From contig JAISDM010000134.1 of assembly GCA_031264885.1 (NCBI GenBank), positions 1 through 8,679 on the forward strand: 8,679 nt of DNA. Direction: 5' to 3'. Each line of letters begins with the position of its first letter. Position 1 is the first letter of the stretch. Below the pieces are notes generated by a model. It made no database searches and was not told the origin of the DNA. It saw only the letters and a program-made list of their open reading frames with translations. A program made the position numbers and the translations under genes. Of this stretch, positions 4,103 to 8,679 are shown in pieces. Source of the stretch: Peptococcaceae bacterium (lineage in GTDB: Bacteria; Bacillota; Peptococcia; DRI-13; UBA5745).

Positions 4103-6652
4103 TCAAATCAAGCCCAAATCCCGCGCTTTCAGTACGGCGTCGATGGCGTTGTTCACGCCCAGCTTCTGATAGGCGATCGCTGTGTGCGTCTTGACCGTGG
4201 TGATCTTTAAGCCGGTTTCCGCCACGATCATGGCGTTGGAATAGCCCTTGCCGAGCAGCGTCAGCATTTTGACCTGCTGCTTCGACAGCTTGACCGGTTT
4301 TTGGCCGGACGCGAGATTCGCGGCGACGCCTTTGTGATTTTTGGCGAAACGGTGGGTTTCCAAAACCAGTTCGCTTAGAAATTCCCTTTGCAGCGGGCCC
4401 GCGTAGCCGGGCGACCCTGTTTTCGCGGCGACGCGCTTCAGCGCCGGAAGGATGGACGCGCCCTCGTCGATCACGAGCCGCGTATAGCCGTAACGCTGGA
4501 GTTTTTCCAGAGCGAGCTCCAGCGACGCCGCGGCTTCTTTTTTATTTCCGGCGGCCCAATCCAGCGCGGAAAGCAGCACGGACGCCTCGCAAAAATCGCA
4601 GACTCTGTTGAGCTTTTGCCCGAACTCCCGGAGCATCGTCACATACCTGCGGGCGTTTTTCGCGTCCCCCAGCGCCATATACGCCCGCGCGGTCGTAAAG
4701 TGCTGAAACAGCAGAAACAGTTCGACGTGGTCCGCGTCCACCACATAGTAATGCTCCAGCCACGCGCGCGCCGCCCCCGGATCGCAGTCCAGCAGCCTGA
4801 GTTTGACCTTGTACGCCTCCAGGTTGGTCAGGAAGGACTGCGCCGAACGCCGCGCAAAGTCCGTAAGCTCATTCAGCGCGGCGGCGGATTCCCCCTCCCG
4901 GCCCATTTTTAACAGAATGCTGTGGTGAAGAAATTTGGCCGATACCCGAAGCTCGATGCCGTTTTGCCCGGTCAGCCGCTGATTCAGGCGGCTGATTCCG
5001 TCAAGCGCCGCGGTCAAATCATTCCGCTCATAGCAGATGCCGGCCAGCCCGAGCCCGATGACCTGTTCGATTTGGTCGCCCAGCAAGGTCATAAAGGCGG
5101 ATTTCCGTATTTTGCCGACGTTTTGCGGCGTGGACAAAACCTCCGAATAATCGAAGCTGCTTCTGTGCGCGTAGGGCAGGTTGTGGGTGCAGGACGCGAT
5201 ATACCGAATGATTCCGTCTTTGGAAACGCGCTTGACCAGCTTCCCGAGAACGCCGAAGCGTTTTACCTTCTCCAGCATCTCCGAGCGGTGATCCACACTG
5301 TACATCAGCATGGCAAACTCCACGAATTTCGGATCGTACAGCGCGATGCGCGCGATGTGCTTATAGGCCGCGTCGGCGTGGCGCTCATATTCCTTGTATT
5401 GGCTGGTCATATAGTAGTACCACGCGCAGCAGACGTGCAGGGCGGGGAAGTCGCCGAAGGCTTCGTCCGGGAAATCCCGCATAAAATACATCCGCAGGAA
5501 ATCCACATACCCGGCGATATTCCCGCGGTGATTGTCGAACATAAAAAGGAACAGGAACTTGTCCGCGGCTTTATAATCGCCGCTGTCCAGCCAAAATCTG
5601 AGCGCCATGGAATAATTCTTGTTCTCCATGTAGTAATTCGCGGCGGCTTTGTACAACCCGGCGGCGTCCGCGCCGTCCCGCCCCAGTCTCTCCCGCAAAA
5701 ACTCCAATAACAGATGGTGATACCGGTATGTGCCGTCACGCAGGCGGCTGACGAAGGAATTGGAGCGGGAAAGCGTCTCCGTGATCTCCTGCGCGTCCGC
5801 GCGCCCGGAAAGCCGTTCGGCGAGCGCCGGGTCAAATTCGTCCACCACGGAGGTCTTCAGGCAAAAATCACGCAATTCGCCGCTCCATGTATTCCAAATA
5901 TGTTCCTCAAAAAAACGCGCGAACACCCCGCCGCCCTGTTTCACGCTGAAATCGCCGGACTGGGCGATGGCGTTGACGCCGATGGCCCAGCCGCCGGTGG
6001 CGGTTTGGGCGACATTCGCCTCCTCCGGCGTTAAAAATAGGCCGAGGCCCTTAAAATATTCATGAATCTCGTTCAGGGTAAAACGAAGATGCTCGGATGT
6101 GATGATCGCCCGCCCGTTTTTGATTAAGCCGCCGAAACCTTCCGGCAGATCCGCGCGCGACAGGATCAGCGTCACAAAGGACTGAGGCAGGCGTTTGATT
6201 ACAAAAGGCAGAGACTTCACTATCTCCCCGTTTGTGACGAGGTGCATATCGTCCAGCGCCAGAGCCCGCCTGGTTGTGTCCGGGCGCATCTCTGAGATTA
6301 GGGCGACGGTATGTTCCACCGGGGACGCGGAAAAGGCGGCGTCCTCCAGAATCGCTCTCATGTTCCCGTTATCCGGCTGTGTGGAATACAGCCCGGTGGC
6401 GATGAGCTTGTAAAAGACGGAAAGCGCGTTGTCGTAACCGTCCAGCCCGATCCAGACGGGATTCCGCCGGCAGTCGATGAGCCACAGCAGAGCGGACACG
6501 GTTTTTCCGCTGCCCGCGGGTGCGGTGATGTACACGAACCGGTCCTCCGCCGCCGCGTACAAATCCGCCAGCAGCGCGCGGCGGGGCGCGTACACCTCCG
6601 GCAGCGCGGCGGGCGTGAATTTTTCACTTAAAAATGAGAGCGCGTCCGGCAT
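4103..6652 (-). CDS. MalT-like STAND ATPase transcriptional regulator, LuxR-type HTH
   Basis: An 849-residue regulator of the MalT/LAL class. An N-terminal NTPase holds Walker A APAGSGKT (residues 44-51) and Walker B ALALDD (130-135), with SRADLP downstream as a sensor-like segment. A long helical middle, roughly 330-770, is rich in A/L/Y and pairs of helices such as KAAANYYMENKNYSMALRFW, typical of TPR-like signal-binding regions. The C-terminal 65 residues are a LuxR helix-turn-helix: LSKQQVKMLTLLGKGYSN, then the recognition helix TTVKTHTAIAYQKLGV (818-833). Such proteins bind ATP and an inducer, oligomerise and activate transcription. Start 6652 is set by GAGGAGG 9 bases upstream; the longer frame to 6781 would overlap the RelB-like gene. 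It follows that gene after 43 bases, so they are probably one transcript. The inducer is unknown. Confidence 0.9.
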   Translation of the reverse strand: MPDALSFLSEKFTPAALPEVYAPRRALLADLYAAAEDRFVYITAPAGSGKTVSALLWLIDCRRNPVWIGLDGYDNALSVFYKLIATGLYSTQPDNGNMRAILEDAAFSASPVEHTVALISEMRPDTTRRALALDDMHLVTNGEIVKSLPFVIKRLPQSFVTLILSRADLPEGFGGLIKNGRAIITSEHLRFTLNEIHEYFKGLGLFLTPEEANVAQTATGGWAIGVNAIAQSGDFSVKQGGGVFARFFEEHIWNTWSGELRDFCLKTSVVDEFDPALAERLSGRADAQEITETLSRSNSFVSRLRDGTYRYHHLLLEFLRERLGRDGADAAGLYKAAANYYMENKNYSMALRFWLDSGDYKAADKFLFLFMFDNHRGNIAGYVDFLRMYFMRDFPDEAFGDFPALHVCCAWYYYMTSQYKEYERHADAAYKHIARIALYDPKFVEFAMLMYSVDHRSEMLEKVKRFGVLGKLVKRVSKDGIIRYIASCTHNLPYAHRSSFDYSEVLSTPQNVGKIRKSAFMTLLGDQIEQVIGLGLAGICYERNDLTAALDGISRLNQRLTGQNGIELRVSAKFLHHSILLKMGREGESAAALNELTDFARRSAQSFLTNLEAYKVKLRLLDCDPGAARAWLEHYYVVDADHVELFLLFQHFTTARAYMALGDAKNARRYVTMLREFGQKLNRVCDFCEASVLLSALDWAAGNKKEAAASLELALEKLQRYGYTRLVIDEGASILPALKRVAAKTGSPGYAGPLQREFLSELVLETHRFAKNHKGVAANLASGQKPVKLSKQQVKMLTLLGKGYSNAMIVAETGLKITTVKTHTAIAYQKLGVNNAIDAVLKARDLGLI

Positions 6653-6695
6653 TGCGCACCGCCTCCTCGCTAAGCTTCTGTTACTCGTCCAAGTC

Positions 6696-6989
6696 TCATT
6701 CCTCCGCATCTTCGGCAAGTGTTTCGCTGAGCATTTCCCGGAAGGAAGAATAGGACTTTGATGGAATTTTCCCGCTGGCAATATCCTGCGCCTCTTTCAT
6801 TGCCGCTATGGTTTCGGCATTTGGGATTTCACGGCAGAGTTCAAAAGGAAGCCCCCGGTAGTCAATGGACTTGTACAAAAACATATTGATGGCATCAGAA
6901 AGAGAGACCCCCATGCTGTTGTAAAGAGCCTCCGCTTGATGCTTTATATTTGGTTCAGTCCTCACGTTGATAACCGCTGTTTTAGCCAT
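6696..6989 (-). CDS. RelB/DinJ-family antitoxin, without a toxin partner here
   Basis: A 97-residue RelB/DinJ-like protein. The N-terminus MAKTAVINVRTEPNIKHQAE and then LYNSMGVSLSDAINMFLYKS form the ribbon-helix-helix DNA-binding unit of the family, followed by the conserved RGLPFEL (about 44-50) and a charged toxin-binding tail. The family represses its own operon and neutralises RelE/YafQ-type mRNA interferases. The toxin normally follows directly; here the next gene is the LuxR regulator after 43 bases, and no RelE-like frame is seen on either side. Start 6989 is set by AAGGGAGG 7 bases upstream. The gene is AT-richer than the regulator, which suggests a separate origin. The lack of a toxin may be loss, or the repressor may have been taken over to control the regulator. 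Confidence 0.88.
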   Translation of the reverse strand: MAKTAVINVRTEPNIKHQAEALYNSMGVSLSDAINMFLYKSIDYRGLPFELCREIPNAETIAAMKEAQDIASGKIPSKSYSSFREMLSETLAEDAEE

Positions 6990-6990
6990 T

Positions 6991-7017
6991 GTAAAACCTC
7001 CCTTCAAGTGGTTTTAC
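6991..7017. promoter_or_regulatory. Inverted repeat over the relB-like ribosome site
   Basis: GTAAAACC (6991-6998) and GGTTTTAC (7010-7017) are perfect inverted arms 11 bases apart, enclosing the ribosome site. In mRNA this could hide the AGGGAGG in a loop; in DNA it could be a second operator. Confidence 0.55.
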
Positions 7018-7020
7018 AGC

Positions 7021-7049
7021 AGTGTATCACATTTGTGTGACAAACGCAA
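7021..7049 (-). promoter_or_regulatory. Promoter and probable operator of relB-like/luxR unit
   Basis: On the minus strand TTGCGT (7044-7049), 17 bases, TACACT (7021-7026) preceded by TGA as an extended -10. The spacer holds a perfect inverted repeat TCACA-TTTG-TGTGA (7027-7040), placed where a bound repressor would block polymerase; a ribbon-helix-helix antitoxin repressing itself is the obvious candidate. Confidence 0.65.
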
Positions 7050-7320
7050 CGCATTTTCCCGAACCGGCAGGGCAATCGCATAAATCGCATAAAATTTTAA
7101 TTTTGAGACAGCTCTCAAACGTGCCGTCGCGAGTTGTGAAACCACTGGAATAGCGAGTTCAGATCATTTTCGTGAGGTCACGAAAATGATCGCGATAGGG
7201 GGTCCCCCAAAAAAACTTCATACTCCGACGGATTCGCGGTGAAAATTATTTTCCAAAACCTCATACCGGTAGGATTACTTTCTCGAAGAAATGGATGTAT
7301 TTTAGAGAAACTACTGGACG
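7050..7320. other. Divergent intergenic region with repeats
   Basis: No gene is seen in this stretch between the relB-like gene and the secreted protein. It holds a tandem 9-mer AATCGCATA twice (7074-7091), an IS-end-like motif TTTTGAGACAGCTCTC (7101-7116), a 13-bp hairpin (7162-7191) and GGGGG-T-CCCCC followed by seven A (7198-7215). The promoter of the rightward gene must lie near its end, but I find no convincing -35/-10 pair; TGTATTTT near 7287-7294 is a weak extended -10 candidate. Confidence 0.55.
7162..7191. other. Perfect 13-bp hairpin upstream of secreted protein
   Basis: GATCATTTTCGTG (7162-7174), loop AGGT, CACGAAAATGATC (7179-7191). No T-run follows on either strand, so it is unlikely to terminate transcription. 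It could be a regulator binding site, an RNA leader structure or part of an old mobile element. Confidence 0.8.
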
Positions 7321-7334
7321 GGAGGAATGTGAAA

Positions 7335-8679
7335 ATGAAACGCGTGATGGCAATACTTCTTATCGCAATGCTAGTACTCACGCAGCTGCCGCTGGGGGTC
7401 TTTGCCTTTGAGCCGCGGAAGGAAGCGGCCGGTGTGAGAAGCGGCGTGTTTACCGCGGGAGACGGCGCGGAATACGCTGTACTGTACAATGACTACATCA
7501 CCTTGTATGTCAATACCCTCGACGGCGGCTTTGCCGTTTTGCCGGCGACGGAGCGCTTCGACGGCGCGAAGCCGCTGTCCCACGCCGCGTTCCGCGTGGA
7601 CGGCGGCGTCTACCGTTACGGCGCTTATTACGGCGGTATGAGCGGCGCCGTGAGCATCGCGCCGGAGGTCAACGCGGACAATATCCTGGAATCCCACTGG
7701 CAGATCGGGGATTTTGTCATTTCGCAGATTTTCGGTATTACCAGCGATACGCTGCACGATGATTCCTACGCGGTGAAAATCGGGTACGCCGCGCAGTATT
7801 TCGGCGAGGGCGACGCGGATATCGCGGGGCGTATTCTGCTGGATACGCAATTCACGCCTGATGAGAGCGCGCCGGTCATGCTGATGGACGGCGCGGACAA
7901 TCTGGCGCTGGTTGAATCGGAGGCGGAAATCCGCCCCGCGCCGAGTACCGCCTTGGTCAGCAAGGCGTTTATTGAGGAGGCCAACGCGGCGGCCAAACTG
8001 GGTGAAAACGGCGGGGAATCCGCGAGGCGCGTTTATACCGACAGCCCGAACAAGGGGTATCTTGTGTTTGACGATTCCGCCTTTACCACGCCGGACGGCG
8101 TTGTGTTCGCGGAGTTTGGCTGGGCAAACGGCGCTGAGTTTGAATACGCGCCGGATTGGGAACATAAGCTGTTCAACGGTTCCGGAGCGGACAGCGCGGC
8201 GCTGCTCTGCTGGGACGGGGTCGGCGTAAGCGGCGGGAACCAGGCCGCCTTCGGCACGAACTACGGCTTCTATGATCTGAAGCGGGGCCGTCCGCGCTTT
8301 GATCCCGCGCCGGCGCCGGCCGAATTTTCCGCGATGTCCGCAGAAGCGCGGACGGGGACATTTTTCGCGGTGTCCGGGGATACGGCGACGGTGAATATTG
8401 TGAATATCGATCAATATATACCGGAGGAATGGTTTGAGATCAAAGCCTCCGTTCCGCTGAATAAAGAAATCCGTGATAATAATCAGTCATTCATGCGGGG
8501 CACTGTCGCCGAGGGCGTTGATTTTCAAATTTGCCTTGACTATAAACCCGGCGCGCCGTGGATCATCAGGGAGACGGTGAAAAAATACACCCTGTGGATA
8601 GGCTGGGATGGCGGCCAGGAGTGGAACGGTGTAAATGTAGATATTGATGTGGGCGAGTCTTATACCCTTGATACCGCTG
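7335..8679 (+). CDS. Secreted or surface protein of unknown function, N-terminal 448 residues
   Basis: The frame stays open from the ATG at 7335 to the window edge with no stop. The start has GGAGG 9 bases upstream and a clear Sec signal peptide: K2-R3, a hydrophobic core AILLIAMLVLTQLPLGV, and cleavage likely after V22-F23-A24. The mature part is acidic and rich in G, A, D and aromatic residues, with many beta-prone stretches such as YAVLYNDYITLYVNTLDGGF and TLWIGWDGGQEWNGVNVDID, as in large extracellular proteins of Clostridia. I recognise no catalytic motif, SLH, sortase or dockerin signal in the visible part; such anchors would be at the missing C-terminus. Codon use is strongly GC-rich. 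It is divergent from the relB-like/LuxR unit and is a natural candidate target of that regulator. Confidence 0.82.
   Translation, partial: MKRVMAILLIAMLVLTQLPLGVFAFEPRKEAAGVRSGVFTAGDGAEYAVLYNDYITLYVNTLDGGFAVLPATERFDGAKPLSHAAFRVDGGVYRYGAYYGGMSGAVSIAPEVNADNILESHWQIGDFVISQIFGITSDTLHDDSYAVKIGYAAQYFGEGDADIAGRILLDTQFTPDESAPVMLMDGADNLALVESEAEIRPAPSTALVSKAFIEEANAAAKLGENGGESARRVYTDSPNKGYLVFDDSAFTTPDGVVFAEFGWANGAEFEYAPDWEHKLFNGSGADSAALLCWDGVGVSGGNQAAFGTNYGFYDLKRGRPRFDPAPAPAEFSAMSAEARTGTFFAVSGDTATVNIVNIDQYIPEEWFEIKASVPLNKEIRDNNQSFMRGTVAEGVDFQICLDYKPGAPWIIRETVKKYTLWIGWDGGQEWNGVNVDIDVGESYTLDTA

Noticed and set aside
4922..5710. Long rightward open frame (262 codons) inside the LuxR gene
   Set aside because: It is antisense to a gene with clear domains, has no ribosome site or family motif, and is explained by the GC-rich third codon positions of the real gene.
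6653..6781. Longer start for the LuxR regulator
   Set aside because: It overlaps the RelB-like coding region in another frame and lacks a ribosome site; the start at 6652 has one.
7198..7215. G5-T-C5 palindrome as a terminator
   Set aside because: It is followed by A, not T, on the plus strand; on the minus strand the T-run comes before the hairpin, and the loop of one base is too tight.
7371..8414. Long leftward open frame (347 codons) opposite the secreted protein
   Set aside because: Arginine-rich shadow of the GC-rich plus-strand gene, which has a signal peptide, a ribosome site and an unbroken frame.

Overview
The window looks like a chromosomal segment of a Gram-positive, low-to-moderate GC bacterium, most likely a Clostridia-type Firmicute. 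The signs are strong AGGAGG-like ribosome binding sites before almost every gene, tRNA genes that encode their own CCA ends, sigma-A type promoters with 17-base spacers, a SpoIIAA-like STAS protein, and an IS1182-type transposase. Genus and species cannot be read from it. Coding regions differ in base composition: the LuxR regulator and the secreted protein are clearly GC-rich, while the RelB-like and HEPN/MNT genes are more AT-rich.

Layout. 1-~284: the 5' end of an IS1182-family transposase and its leader, read leftwards and cut by the window edge. 301-1980: three leftward genes: GIY-YIG protein (from a clear promoter at 2011-2039), iron-sulfur-type flavodoxin/FMN reductase, and metallo-beta-lactamase-fold hydrolase. 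GGGCGGCA-type hairpin repeats lie between the first two and upstream of the first. 2135-2453: a rightward tRNA cluster (initiator Met, Thr-GGT, elongator Met) behind a near-consensus promoter. 2433-2641: a duplicated 39-bp 3' end of the Met tRNA bounding a strange 131-bp insert, then a STAS gene (2671-2970) with no evident promoter of its own and a perfect 20-bp-stem terminator. 3133-3225: a palindromic intergenic repeat. 3346-4096: an overlapping MNT nucleotidyltransferase/HEPN pair, toxin-antitoxin-like, with its own promoter. 4103-6652: a large leftward MalT-like STAND/LuxR regulator, preceded in the same unit by a RelB/DinJ-like antitoxin that has no toxin partner here. 7335-8679: a secreted protein, divergent from the RelB-LuxR unit and running off the window.

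How the parts may work together. The most suggestive arrangement is the promoter-operator-relB-like-luxR unit facing a secreted protein gene across about 345 bp: the regulator may control the surface protein, and the antitoxin-like repressor may set expression of the regulator. This is inference from gene order. The HEPN/MNT pair ends six bases from the regulator's stop, so the two transcripts converge and probably overlap. The region carries several signs of past rearrangement (IS end, palindromic repeats, tRNA-end duplication, orphan antitoxin), typical of an accessory stretch. I saw no CRISPR array, phage structural gene or biosynthetic cluster.
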